Positions 6,132-14,381 of a DNA stretch of 20,638 nt are shown piece by piece. The notes below the pieces were generated by a model that made no database searches, was not told the origin of the DNA, and worked only from the letters and a program-made list of their open reading frames with translations. The position numbers and the translations under genes are program-made. Each line of letters begins with the position of its first letter. Position 1 is the first letter of the stretch. This stretch comes from UBA73 sp964364885 (GTDB lineage: Archaea; Nanobdellota; Nanobdellia; Pacearchaeales; GW2011-AR1), in assembly GCA_964364885.1 (NCBI GenBank), contig CAYIOA010000010.1, forward strand, positions 1 to 20,638. The letters are read 5' to 3'.

Positions 6132-6676
6132 TACTCTATGCCTTTTCTGGCTAAGATGCCTGAGTCGTAGGGATGCTTTATCTTTTTTATTTCGGTGACA
6201 AGGTCTGCGAGCTCAAAGATTGAGGGAAAGGGATTATGGGAGCCAGTAAGAATAAGCTCTTTGTTTTTTGGTTTATTTTGAATAAGATCTATAACTTTCT
6301 GTTCTGCAAGAAGTCCTAGCTGAACTGTATAAAGAATTTCGTCAGCAATAATTATATCATAATCTTTGTTGAAACAGGATATTAAATATTGGAATGCCTC
6401 ATTAGCTTTTTCTATATGGTGCTTCTTTGGTTTTCCTATAATCCAGCTTCCTGCTCCAAACCGCCTGAATGAAAAATTATTAAATTTTTCCAATGACTTG
6501 ATTTCTCCAGGATATTCGATTTCTGCGTCTCCTGCCCCATTTTTCATAAACTGGACTAAATGAACTGAAAAACCATTTCCACACGCTCTTAGGGCTGTTC
6601 CTAAAGCAGATGTTGTTTTTCCTTTCCCGTCGCCCCAGAATATCTGGGTTAAGCCGGGTCCTGACTTGTCCAGCAT
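6128..6676 (-). CDS. cobO: Cob(I)yrinic acid a,c-diamide adenosyltransferase (CobO/BtuR type)
   Basis: The 182-aa protein opens with GLTQIFWGDGKGKTTSALG, the diagnostic CobA/CobO/BtuR P-loop (GDGKGKTT, residues 15-22). LVQFMKN, YDIIIADEI (Walker-B-like) and ELILTGSHNP then appear in the family order. The enzyme transfers the adenosyl group of ATP to reduced corrinoid, making the active coenzyme form of B12. The start at 6676 is preferred: TATATAATA lies about 25 bases upstream and homologues begin near GLIxVYTGDGKGKTT. The in-frame ATG at 6715 adds 13 basic residues. No other cobalamin gene is in the window, suggesting salvage of imported corrinoid rather than synthesis. It is divergent from the ribbon-helix-helix gene. 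Confidence 0.9.
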   Translation of the reverse strand: MLDKSGPGLTQIFWGDGKGKTTSALGTALRACGNGFSVHLVQFMKNGAGDAEIEYPGEIKSLEKFNNFSFRRFGAGSWIIGKPKKHHIEKANEAFQYLISCFNKDYDIIIADEILYTVQLGLLAEQKVIDLIQNKPKNKELILTGSHNPFPSIFELADLVTEIKKIKHPYDSGILARKGIEY

Positions 6677-6695
6677 TGTTCTTAGTGGTTTTTTT

Positions 6696-6704
6696 ATTAT
6701 ATAT
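6696..6704 (-). promoter_or_regulatory. TATA box of cobO
   Basis: ATATATAAT-type sequence on the minus strand is centred about 25 bases before the ATG at 6676. A second TATA-like palindrome (6718-6725) could serve either strand. Confidence 0.5.
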
Positions 6705-6726
6705 TTCTTTGGCAAGATTTATATAT

Positions 6727-6765
6727 GATATTATTTTGTAATATTTGATATTATTTAGTAATATG
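6727..6765 (+). promoter_or_regulatory. Tandem operator-like repeats before the ribbon-helix-helix gene
   Basis: GATATTATTTTGTAATATT (6727-6745) is followed by GATATTATTTAGTAATATG (6747-6765), 17 of 19 bases identical at a 20-base period. Each copy is itself an inverted repeat, ATATTA-5-TAATAT. The second copy runs into the start codon. Ribbon-helix-helix repressors typically bind such tandem sites two helical turns apart and repress their own promoter; binding here is inferred. Confidence 0.6.
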
Positions 6766-6915
6766 AAAACTAGAATCTCTGCTACGATAGATAAAGAAAC
6801 TGACAAAATTCTGGATGAATTGTTGAAAGAGGGAAAGTATAGAAATAAGTCTCATGTAATAGAGAGTGCTATTAAATTACTGGAGGAGTTAAAAAGTGAT
6901 AAAAATAAGAAATGA
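6763..6915 (+). CDS. Ribbon-helix-helix (CopG/RHH-like) DNA-binding protein
   Basis: This short 50-aa gene reads MKTRISATIDKETDKILDE, then a helix-turn-helix with KYRNKSHVIESAIKLLEEL. This is the standard RHH pattern: an alternating N-terminal strand (residues 2-8, where Arg/Ser/Thr contact DNA), helix A, a basic turn with NKSHVI, and helix B. It acts as a dimer, as repressor or antitoxin. Tandem palindromic repeats overlap its promoter and start, suggesting autoregulation. Its last 20 bases overlap the GTG start of the nuclease-like gene, so the two are translationally coupled, as in toxin-antitoxin or repressor-effector pairs. Confidence 0.85.
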   Translation: MKTRISATIDKETDKILDELLKEGKYRNKSHVIESAIKLLEELKSDKNKK

Positions 6916-7375
6916 AGAAGATTTAAAAAATTGGTTTAAAAAAAATTATAAGAAATTAGGATTCAGCGACATTTTACGATATGACGTTGGTATTTGCCCA
7001 GATTTTATTATGAAGGAAAAGGGAAAGAGTGTTCGTGTTGAACTCGAAATAAAATCTTCACATTTTTTGTTGCATGGTCACTCTATTAAAAATGTTGATA
7101 GAATTATTTGTATTAAGAAAGATATTGACTTTGGTATTCTAATTATAGAATTAAAAAATTTTAAATTGATAAAATATAATCAAAATAGCCCGTATTCCCT
7201 AGAGAATCAGGCATATCTTTTATTTAAGAAAAATAAAGTTGTGACGACTTCAGAAGTCGCCAAAAATCTTAAAATCTCCTGGGGCACAGCGAACAGCTAC
7301 TTAAAAGAGCTTATTCTTAAAGGAAAAGTAAGAAGAATAAAAAAGGATGGTGTAACATTATGGCTAAAAAAATAA
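6896..7375 (+). CDS. PD-(D/E)xK-nuclease-like protein with C-terminal winged helix
   Basis: The 159-aa protein starts with GTG at 6896, preceded by a strong ribosome-binding site (GGAGGAG, 6882-6888). The N-terminal half has CPDF (D36), then VRVELEIKSS (E49, E51, K53), then FLLHGH and DRIICI. The spacing D-x(12-14)-ExK matches the core of restriction-endonuclease-fold nucleases, although activity is not proven. Residues 103-159 look like a winged helix: TTSEVAKNLKISWGTANSYL is the recognition-helix region, followed by a basic wing. It overlaps the RHH gene upstream by 20 bases and the pilin-like gene downstream by 16. The pair could be a toxin-antitoxin, a defence module, or a regulator of the surface locus. 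Confidence 0.65.
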   Translation: MIKIRNEEDLKNWFKKNYKKLGFSDILRYDVGICPDFIMKEKGKSVRVELEIKSSHFLLHGHSIKNVDRIICIKKDIDFGILIIELKNFKLIKYNQNSPYSLENQAYLLFKKNKVVTTSEVAKNLKISWGTANSYLKELILKGKVRRIKKDGVTLWLKK

Positions 7376-8142
7376 GCAATAGAGGGCAAGTAACAATATG
7401 GATTATTATAGCGGTTGTTTTAGTAGCTTCTATTGTCTTGTTCTTTTTAATTTATCAGGAACCAAAATTGATTAAGCCGGCTGAATCAGAAGGAGTTTTT
7501 GATATGCAGTCTTTTCTTGACAGCTGTGTAAAAGAGTACGTAGAGGAGATTGTTGATATTATTATACCTCAAGGAGGATTTACAAAGCCAGAGAATTACA
7601 AGATTTTTGACAATACTAAAATTGAGTATATATGCGAGAATATTGGATTTTATGAGCCATGCATACAGCAACATCCTTTGCTGATAAGAGAAATAAAAGG
7701 GGAAATTGGAAATTATATTGTTCCGAGAATAGAGAGTGAATGTCTGCCTGAACTTAAGAGAGAGATTGAAAAAAGAAACGGAGAAATTGAGTTCCTTGGG
7801 CCTTTAACCCTGAGTGTTGATTTAGGAGAGGATAGAGTTTATGTTAATGTGGAGAAAGAGAGTAAAATAACGAAGAATAAAGAGACGAGGAAATACAAGG
7901 AGTTTAAATTTGAAGTGATAAATCCTGTTTATAATTTAGCCAGCATTGCCAGCGAGATTGCCAGCCAAGAAGCGCAATATTGTTATTTTGAATATGTTGG
8001 ATATAAAATACTTTATCCGAGGTACACAATTACAAAATTCTCTACTTCAGACTCTGTTAAGATTTATACAATTGAAGATACTAAATCAAAGAAAAAAATG
8101 AATATTGCAATAAGGGGGTGCGCTGTGCCTGCTGGAATTTGA
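7360..8142 (+). CDS. Pilin-like single-pass membrane protein, copy 1
   Basis: The 260-aa protein starts with a short basic stretch and NRGQVTIWIIIAVVLVAS, a hydrophobic helix of about 20 residues. The RG-Q-x-T junction before it resembles archaeal class III (prepilin peptidase) signal peptides, cleaved after G. The remaining 220 residues would be outside. They carry spaced cysteines (DSCVKEY, YICENIG, YEPCIQQ, ESECLPEL) also found in its paralogue at 13617-14381 (shared blocks include FL-x-x-C-(V/I)-K and QGG(F/Y)-x-x-PE-x-Y). It overlaps the nuclease-like gene by 16 bases and abuts the giant gene with no gap, so they are probably one transcript. The role is likely a cell-surface or pseudopilus component; exact function unknown. 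Confidence 0.75.
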   Translation: MAKKISNRGQVTIWIIIAVVLVASIVLFFLIYQEPKLIKPAESEGVFDMQSFLDSCVKEYVEEIVDIIIPQGGFTKPENYKIFDNTKIEYICENIGFYEPCIQQHPLLIREIKGEIGNYIVPRIESECLPELKREIEKRNGEIEFLGPLTLSVDLGEDRVYVNVEKESKITKNKETRKYKEFKFEVINPVYNLASIASEIASQEAQYCYFEYVGYKILYPRYTITKFSTSDSVKIYTIEDTKSKKKMNIAIRGCAVPAGI

Positions 8143-11100
8143 ATGATGAAATTAATTAGGAAAAACTATTTTGAATCTTTTTTCCAGATAATCCTGTTGA
8201 TTGTCAGCATATTTGCTTTTTCTTATTTTGTTAGTTTTGCCTGGGAAATTCCTGTTGTGAGCGCGCAACAGGCTAGCGGTGAGCCAACTAAAGAGCAACA
8301 AAGTTATCTTGATGAACTGGTTAAAAATTCCGGGTTTCCTATTGCGGATAATCCTGAAGAAAACGCAAACAATGCTTTTGACCAGCTTAGCAGAACACAA
8401 CTCCAAGATTATGTGGGAGATATGGAAAGCGATTCTGGAGTTTTCTCATTTTTATCAAAATTATTGCCGTCTACTTTTACTCCGCCCGACTGGGGCAATT
8501 TGTTATCTGGTTTTCTCGGACAGAACGGAGAGTCTGCGCATACTTGCCCTTTGAGCAAAGATGGAAAAATCTGCCAGCAGTATTTACCGAGTCAGTGCGA
8601 GGAAAAATGCGCTGAAGAGTGCATTCCGAAACCGAGAAGTGAATTGCCCGATGGGAATGAATGTAAATTGGGAACTTGTTTTGATAAGAGTGAAGGAACT
8701 TGCCAGCCGAGGTCACCACAAGGAGAATGCACTGGACAAAATATTGAATGGTTTGATAATTCTGAGGAGGAAGTGCTTGAATGCAGAAAAGGATGCTGTA
8801 TTTTAGAAGAAGAATCACTTTTTATGACTTCAAAACAATGTGAAATACAGGCTGCTTCATTAGGACTAGAGATTGGGAATGGCGCTAATTTCAACAGCGA
8901 TATAACTTCTGAGCCTGATTGTCTTTATGGAGCAGGTTATGTTCAAAAGAAAGAGGGAGCGTGTGTGTTTGAAAGCGGAGACTCTAACGAGGAGAACGGA
9001 TGTATATTTACAACACAGGATGATTGCATTGGGAGAACTGGAGATGAGAGCAAGTTTCATTTGAATGAATTATGCTCAAAAGAAGAGCTAAATACGAACT
9101 GCGAAAAACAGAAAGAAACTAAATGCCTTGAGAATGGTGAAGGTCTCTATTGGTTTGACAGTTGCGGAAACAGAGAAAATATTTATGATGCTTCGCGCTC
9201 TGACAGCGGATGGAATGAGGGCGATGTTCTTCCGTTAGGAGAAAGCTGTTCTGTTGGAGAGGGTGACAACCCAATTGCTAATCAAGGAACATGCGGGAAT
9301 TGCAATAGGTTTTTTGGAAACGTATGTGGAGAGAAAACTGAAGAGCCGATAGAGCAAAAATTAGATGACGACACGCAAGATTATGTTTGCCTGGATTTAG
9401 GATGCTATGATCCTGAAGGAAATAGGATTAGAGAGCATGGGACTAGCTGGTGCGCATATCAAAGTGATGTTGGCTTGCCTGGGGCTGAGCAGATTTCTTC
9501 AAATTTTGAGATTATTAATTTAATTCCAGGAGAATTTGGGCCTCTTTCAGACTTGGCTGCTGGAAGAGCGACTGACAGCGTTGGAAGCAGACATTTCAGA
9601 AAGAGCTGTATTGATGGGAAAATTGTGACTGACCCGTGCGCTGATTACCGAGGAGAAATTTGTGTTGAGGAGAGAATTAAAATTCCTGGAAGTGAGATAG
9701 AGCTATCGAGTGCTGCCTGCAGATTAAATCGCTGGCAGGAGTGTTTGGCATATAATCCTGACCAAAAACAAGCTCAATTAATCGGGAAAGCAGGACCAAT
9801 GGCTGGAAAGATTGCTGAATTTCTGACTGGAACACAATGCTGGGCTGACCCTGATTGCTTCCTGAAAAAAGTAGATGTTGCAACCGGCTCAATGGATAGT
9901 TTCCACTTTTCATATTGCGCTCCAAAATATCCGCCTGGATTTGATTTATCAACAGAAGAAGGAAGGCAATCTGCAGAGCAAATCTGCGGACAGGCATCAA
10001 ATGAGTGCACAATGGTTTATGTTACAACTTTAACTGGAAAGGAATGCAAGGCTAATTGCGAGTGTGGGGAAATTGAATTTGAAAAGAAAATGAATGACTT
10101 GTGCGTCAGCTTGGGAGATTGTGGATTTAAAGCAAATTACGCTGGAGAGCTCGGAGGAATAGATATACAACAGCTTGTCAGTAAAGAAGGAGCCAAGATA
10201 TTTATTGATCCTTTGTATCTTGCAGCGTTATTCTCTCACGCCAATGCAATTCCAGGAGAATACATAAAAGCTGATTATGGCGCCTTGCAAAAGAATATTG
10301 GTGGAGGTGTTAGCAATTTGTTGAATGGTTTTGGTGAAGGTCCTCTTAAAGGATTGCTAGGAAGCGGACTCGGCTTAGGCGGTGGTGGAGGATTGCCTGA
10401 TGTTTCTCTCGGCGGCGATAAGGCTGTGAAAGGAGGGTATATTGCTGCAGGGGCTAGCGGAGGTTTAGGCGTGGCGATGTTGTTAGGCTCAAAGATAGCA
10501 TCTGCTAGCGGAGGGACTATAGCTGTGGGACCTGCTTTAGCAAATATCCCAGTTACTATTGCCCCTGTTGAGGGATCTATCCCATCATCTATTGCAATTA
10601 CTAATGGTCCTATTGAAATAACTCAAGGAGGAGAGGCTGTCATTACATATGCTGGTCCGCCTGGAGCTCCTGGAGCTGGAGCAACTCAAAGTGCACCTTT
10701 TTCAATCGGTCCATCTCTCTCTGCATTTTCTAATTTTGCTATCGGAGCAGCGATAGCAGGAGCAGCTACATCATTTCTAATTGATGTTCTTGGAATTGGA
10801 CCAGGGCTAAGTCCTGGAGTAGTGTATGGATTAGTCGGGACTGCGGCTGTTGGAGGAGGAGTCATGACTGTTGCAGCAGGAAGCGCTATTGCTGCTGAAG
10901 GAGGTGCCAGCGCTATTGTTGGCTCTTACGGAATTAGCGGGCTGATTAATGTAGGAACAGCAGGAATATTGCAAAGCGCCATGGCAACTATAATGGCGGG
11001 AGCAGTTGCTGTTGTTATAATTCTTATTATAGTTTTTGCAGTTGCTGGAGTTGGGAAAGTTGAAGAGAAAAAAATTAAGTTTGAATGCAAGCCGTGGGAG

Positions 11101-12636
11101 CCGCCTATTATTTCATTGATTGGCAAGAAATGTGAGGATTGCGGAAAGAATGACGTGTTGAGCGACGGAAGCAGGGAATTTCCTTGCTCGAAATATTCCT
11201 GCGAAACAATTTCTCAGCAATGCGAGTTTATTCCTGACAGCGAAAGACCTGAAGTCGGGGGTATCTGTGTTACAGTTGACAATCGTGACACTATTGGACC
11301 GACAATTTCTGTGCTTGAAGATGTTTTAACTGATGAATATGAATACAGGGATATTTCTGACAGAGGATTTGAAATTAGAAAGAAAGATAAGAGAGGGGGT
11401 GAAGAATGCATAAATCAATTTGAGAGCGTTCTATTCGGAATTTCTTTGAATGAATATGGAAGATGTAAATTGAGCAGTGAAGAGAATGCTGATTTTGACA
11501 GCATGAGTGATTTTGAAGGGGGGAGATTAGCTCAAAAACATACTTACACATTTAGAGAAGTTGATTCAGAGCTGTTTGTTGAAAGTCTTAGTCCTGGCGA
11601 GAGAAGCGATATAAGCTTGTATGTTAAATGTGAAGATGTTCAGGAAAATCCGAGCAGAGAGCCATTTGCAATTAATCTTTGCATTGTTCCAAGAGATGTT
11701 TCAGCGCCGCGGGCAGTTATTGTAATCGACGGGCTTGAAGAATTATTGCCTTATGGAACAACAGATTATGAATTGAATATTCCTTATAATGAGCCAGTTG
11801 ATGCCAGATGGGATAATGAAGATGTTCCATTTGATGAGATGGAAAATGAGTTTTATTGTGCTGGCGCTGAAGAGGATATCAACGGAGTATGGCATTGCAC
11901 AGCACATATTCCAATTACAAGTGATGAAACCGATGTTTATGTTCGCGCGCGGGACCATCCAGAGCTTGAAGGAAGTGAGAGAGAAAATGAAAGAAATACA
12001 AATGAGGAAAGCGCGCATGTCACTTTGAGAAGAAGCTCCAGTGCTTTGGAAATTGACTCGCTGGCTCCAGGAAATATAGTTATAAAATCCGGAGCTTTGA
12101 CGCCTGAGATTGAAATTAGTGCGACAACTTCTGGAGGAGCTGATGGAACTGCAAGCTGTTTCTTATCAATTGACGGCGGGAAAGAAATGCTTTTTGAGAA
12201 TAGCGGAGGAACAAGCCACACTCAAGTATTGGGAGCTGGAAATTCTGCTTTGAGTTCTGGAGCGCATGTAATAAATGTCAGGTGCAGAGACGAAGTCGGG
12301 AATAGTGCTTCTAAGAGTACTAGTTTCACTCTTGAGATTGACAGAATTTCTCCTAAGATAACAAGAGTTTATAATGATAATGGGAAATTAGTCGTTATAA
12401 CGAATGAGCCTGTGCAATGCTCTTATTTGAATGTGCCAATTTCAGGAAGAGCAAGCGCATGCAACTTTAAGTTTGACGAAGGAAATTTGATGAATGTTGA
12501 AGGTGGAAGCGAAGGATTGATACATAACACTAATCTGGACAATTCCAGGACTTATCATATCAAGTGCCAGGATAGCTACAAGAATGAGATAGGAATTGGA
12601 GAGTGCAATATTGTTGTGAAAGAAGGCGTGATTTGA
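8143..12636 (+). CDS. Giant Cys-rich secreted/membrane protein with Ig-like repeats
   Basis: The 1497-aa protein has four parts. Residues 1-42 are a signal or anchor segment ending near VVSAQQ. Residues about 130-670 form a Cys-rich ectodomain with recurrent CGNC, LGCC/KGCC and WCAY motifs and an acidic character. Residues about 740-970 are Gly/Ala-rich and hydrophobic with several possible membrane helices (for example AVAVVIILIIVFAVAGVG near 955-970). Residues 971-1497 hold another Cys-rich module (CEDCGKN) then Ig-like repeats ending in VRCRDEVGN-type motifs. It is homologous along its length to the two genes 14381-16234 and 16231-18495. It starts directly after the pilin-like gene's stop. 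A surface or contact role is plausible; no enzyme motif is seen. The Met at 8146 could be the start. Confidence 0.8.
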   Translation: MMKLIRKNYFESFFQIILLIVSIFAFSYFVSFAWEIPVVSAQQASGEPTKEQQSYLDELVKNSGFPIADNPEENANNAFDQLSRTQLQDYVGDMESDSGVFSFLSKLLPSTFTPPDWGNLLSGFLGQNGESAHTCPLSKDGKICQQYLPSQCEEKCAEECIPKPRSELPDGNECKLGTCFDKSEGTCQPRSPQGECTGQNIEWFDNSEEEVLECRKGCCILEEESLFMTSKQCEIQAASLGLEIGNGANFNSDITSEPDCLYGAGYVQKKEGACVFESGDSNEENGCIFTTQDDCIGRTGDESKFHLNELCSKEELNTNCEKQKETKCLENGEGLYWFDSCGNRENIYDASRSDSGWNEGDVLPLGESCSVGEGDNPIANQGTCGNCNRFFGNVCGEKTEEPIEQKLDDDTQDYVCLDLGCYDPEGNRIREHGTSWCAYQSDVGLPGAEQISSNFEIINLIPGEFGPLSDLAAGRATDSVGSRHFRKSCIDGKIVTDPCADYRGEICVEERIKIPGSEIELSSAACRLNRWQECLAYNPDQKQAQLIGKAGPMAGKIAEFLTGTQCWADPDCFLKKVDVATGSMDSFHFSYCAPKYPPGFDLSTEEGRQSAEQICGQASNECTMVYVTTLTGKECKANCECGEIEFEKKMNDLCVSLGDCGFKANYAGELGGIDIQQLVSKEGAKIFIDPLYLAALFSHANAIPGEYIKADYGALQKNIGGGVSNLLNGFGEGPLKGLLGSGLGLGGGGGLPDVSLGGDKAVKGGYIAAGASGGLGVAMLLGSKIASASGGTIAVGPALANIPVTIAPVEGSIPSSIAITNGPIEITQGGEAVITYAGPPGAPGAGATQSAPFSIGPSLSAFSNFAIGAAIAGAATSFLIDVLGIGPGLSPGVVYGLVGTAAVGGGVMTVAAGSAIAAEGGASAIVGSYGISGLINVGTAGILQSAMATIMAGAVAVVIILIIVFAVAGVGKVEEKKIKFECKPWEPPIISLIGKKCEDCGKNDVLSDGSREFPCSKYSCETISQQCEFIPDSERPEVGGICVTVDNRDTIGPTISVLEDVLTDEYEYRDISDRGFEIRKKDKRGGEECINQFESVLFGISLNEYGRCKLSSEENADFDSMSDFEGGRLAQKHTYTFREVDSELFVESLSPGERSDISLYVKCEDVQENPSREPFAINLCIVPRDVSAPRAVIVIDGLEELLPYGTTDYELNIPYNEPVDARWDNEDVPFDEMENEFYCAGAEEDINGVWHCTAHIPITSDETDVYVRARDHPELEGSERENERNTNEESAHVTLRRSSSALEIDSLAPGNIVIKSGALTPEIEISATTSGGADGTASCFLSIDGGKEMLFENSGGTSHTQVLGAGNSALSSGAHVINVRCRDEVGNSASKSTSFTLEIDRISPKITRVYNDNGKLVVITNEPVQCSYLNVPISGRASACNFKFDEGNLMNVEGGSEGLIHNTNLDNSRTYHIKCQDSYKNEIGIGECNIVVKEGVI

Positions 12637-12652
12637 AATTATTTTCGGCAAG

Positions 12653-12660
12653 TTTAAATA
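12653..12660 (+). promoter_or_regulatory. TATA box of the EF-hand-like lipoprotein gene
   Basis: TTTAAATA is centred about 25 bases before the ATG at 12682. The gene between the two surface cassettes therefore has its own promoter. Confidence 0.6.
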
Positions 12661-12681
12661 CGCTGTTTTTTTAGATTTTTT

Positions 12682-13560
12682 ATGAGTTTAACTGATAAAC
12701 TAAAAAGAACTGTAGTTGGAGGAATTCTAGCAGGGGCTTTGAGTCTTAACTCCGGGTGTGCTGAATTGATTAGCTATGCACTTTTTGATGAGCATGTAGA
12801 TAACAGAACGCAGGAAGAGAAGCATTTTGATAATGCAATGACCGGAGCTGAAATAGCTGGAGAAATACTTTTTGCCGGAGGAGTTTTTTGGGAGAGTTCC
12901 CGTCCTGCCCGCAATGCAACACGCGCAGGGAGAATTATTAAGAGCGCTGCGAGCACTGCGAAAATGATTGACAGAGCTGGAAGGCATTCTCCAAATGAGA
13001 GTCATTTTTCTGCTAAAGAGCCAGTTAATTCTCCTTATTCTATGAATCATAAAGAAAAACCAGCTAATCCTCTTTATGGTGAGATACTTAGGAATTCTGA
13101 GATAAAAACAGCAAAATTTCGCGCGCAATTTGATATACCTGAGGGAGGAGTCGTGTTATTTACGTGCAATGACTTCAGAGATAAAAATAATGATGGGTAT
13201 ATAGATGTGCCTGGTGAATTTACTGGAATAAGAGATACTTTTCGCAGAGTTGATGAAGAGCCATGCATTAAAGCAGGAATATTTCCTAGGAATGAAGAAG
13301 TAACATTTGTTGCATTGATAAAAGGCAGAAAAAATCAAACTTGTTATTTTCGTTTAGCTAGAGAATTAGGACTTGGAAATTATTCGGAAACAAGAAAGAT
13401 ATACAGCGACGAGTTTGTTATTGGATACAAGTTTCCAGCCGGAGAGCTTGGTTTAGGAGAATATACTTCCAACTTGACTATTAAAAGAAATCTTTTAGCT
13501 GATGAAGCGCCGCTCCCGCTAATTATCTATTCTGTTGAGCCACCTCTGCGGGAACATTAA
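12682..13560 (+). CDS. Lipoprotein-like protein with EF-hand-type loop
   Basis: The 292-aa protein has a signal-like start (MSLTDKLKRTVVGGILAGAL) ending in NSGC, with Cys26 a possible lipid-attachment site. Around residues 40-125 it is helical and polar. At 167-179 the sequence DKNNDGYIDVPGE has D-x-N-x-D-G-x-I-D spacing, an EF-hand/dockerin-like calcium loop, followed by FTGIRDTF. A beta-rich domain follows, with CYFRLARELGLGNYSETRKI and a Pro-rich end. It lies between the two pilin-plus-giant-protein cassettes with its own TATA box. It could be a calcium-stabilised surface component of the same complex; this is inferred from position only. Confidence 0.7.
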   Translation: MSLTDKLKRTVVGGILAGALSLNSGCAELISYALFDEHVDNRTQEEKHFDNAMTGAEIAGEILFAGGVFWESSRPARNATRAGRIIKSAASTAKMIDRAGRHSPNESHFSAKEPVNSPYSMNHKEKPANPLYGEILRNSEIKTAKFRAQFDIPEGGVVLFTCNDFRDKNNDGYIDVPGEFTGIRDTFRRVDEEPCIKAGIFPRNEEVTFVALIKGRKNQTCYFRLARELGLGNYSETRKIYSDEFVIGYKFPAGELGLGEYTSNLTIKRNLLADEAPLPLIIYSVEPPLREH

Positions 13561-13588
13561 AACTTCTGAAAAAAGAGGGGGGAAACAA

Positions 13589-13597
13589 TTATAAATA
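13589..13597 (+). promoter_or_regulatory. TATA box of the second surface cassette
   Basis: TTATAAATA is centred about 24 bases before the ATG at 13617 and would drive the three-gene cassette 13617-18495. Confidence 0.6.
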
Positions 13598-13616
13598 AAA
13601 TTAAACTTAATCGGGC

Positions 13617-14381
13617 ATGCTAAAGAGAGGTCAAACAACTATTTTTATTATTGTCGCAGTTATAATTGTTGCAGGAGTAATCTTGATTTATATGTTTTAT
13701 CCTAATATTACCAGTGTTATTTTTGGAGCAGAGAGTCCTGCAAGTTTTTTGAGAAATTGCATTAAGGATGATATAGATAATAATATCAATGTTCTGTCTG
13801 AGCAGGGAGGTTATAGCGAGCCAGAAGGATACGTCATGTATAAAGACAAGAGAGTTAAGTATTTGTGCTATAATGCGCAGTACTACCTGCCGTGCAAGGT
13901 TCAGCAGCCAATGATAAGAGCGCAGTTTGAGAGCGAGCTTTCTAAGATGACTCGAACAAAAGCTGATGAGTGTTTAAATGAATTGAAGGATAATTACAGA
14001 AAAGAAGGATATACAGTGAGCGGAGGAAGCAATAGTGAGATTAAAGTTGAAATTGCTCCTGAGAATTTAAAAGTTAGATTTAACTCTCCTATGACAATCA
14101 GCAAAGAGAGCACTCAGAGTTTTAATGGTTTTGATGTTGAAATTTCCAGCAAAATGTATGACTTGCTAATGATAGCGACTAGTATAGTTGATTATGAATC
14201 AACGTATGGAGATGCGCAAGTAGACTTATACACTCAGTATTATCCTAATTTGAGAATAGAAAAAACTGTTTTAGGTGATAGCTCAACTGTTTATGTTGTA
14301 AGTGATGTTATGACGAAAGAAAGTTTCACTTTTGCTTCAAGAAGCGTTGCATGGCCTGCAGGATATGGTTTGGAGGGATGA
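13617..14381 (+). CDS. Pilin-like single-pass membrane protein, copy 2
   Basis: The 254-aa protein starts MLKRGQTTIFIIVAVIIVAG, the same basic-RGQ-x-TI-hydrophobic layout as its paralogue at 7360-8142, fitting a prepilin-type signal or simple N-terminal anchor. The ectodomain shares the cysteine pattern (RNCIKDD, YLCYNAQ, LPCKVQQ, DECLNEL) and QGGYSEPEGY. The stop codon overlaps the next gene in an ATGATG context, giving tight coupling with the Cys-rich protein. A TATA box 24 bases upstream supports the start. It probably forms a complex with the proteins encoded next to it; the nature of that complex is unknown. Confidence 0.75.
   Translation: MLKRGQTTIFIIVAVIIVAGVILIYMFYPNITSVIFGAESPASFLRNCIKDDIDNNINVLSEQGGYSEPEGYVMYKDKRVKYLCYNAQYYLPCKVQQPMIRAQFESELSKMTRTKADECLNELKDNYRKEGYTVSGGSNSEIKVEIAPENLKVRFNSPMTISKESTQSFNGFDVEISSKMYDLLMIATSIVDYESTYGDAQVDLYTQYYPNLRIEKTVLGDSSTVYVVSDVMTKESFTFASRSVAWPAGYGLEG

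Noticed and set aside
6677..6715. Upstream in-frame ATG of cobO
   Set aside because: It would place the TATA box inside the coding region and adds a tail not expected in the family.
8152..12651. Many 60-110-aa frames on either strand inside the giant gene
   Set aside because: They are shadows of the 1497-aa frame, lack promoters and ribosome-binding sites, and look like random translation.
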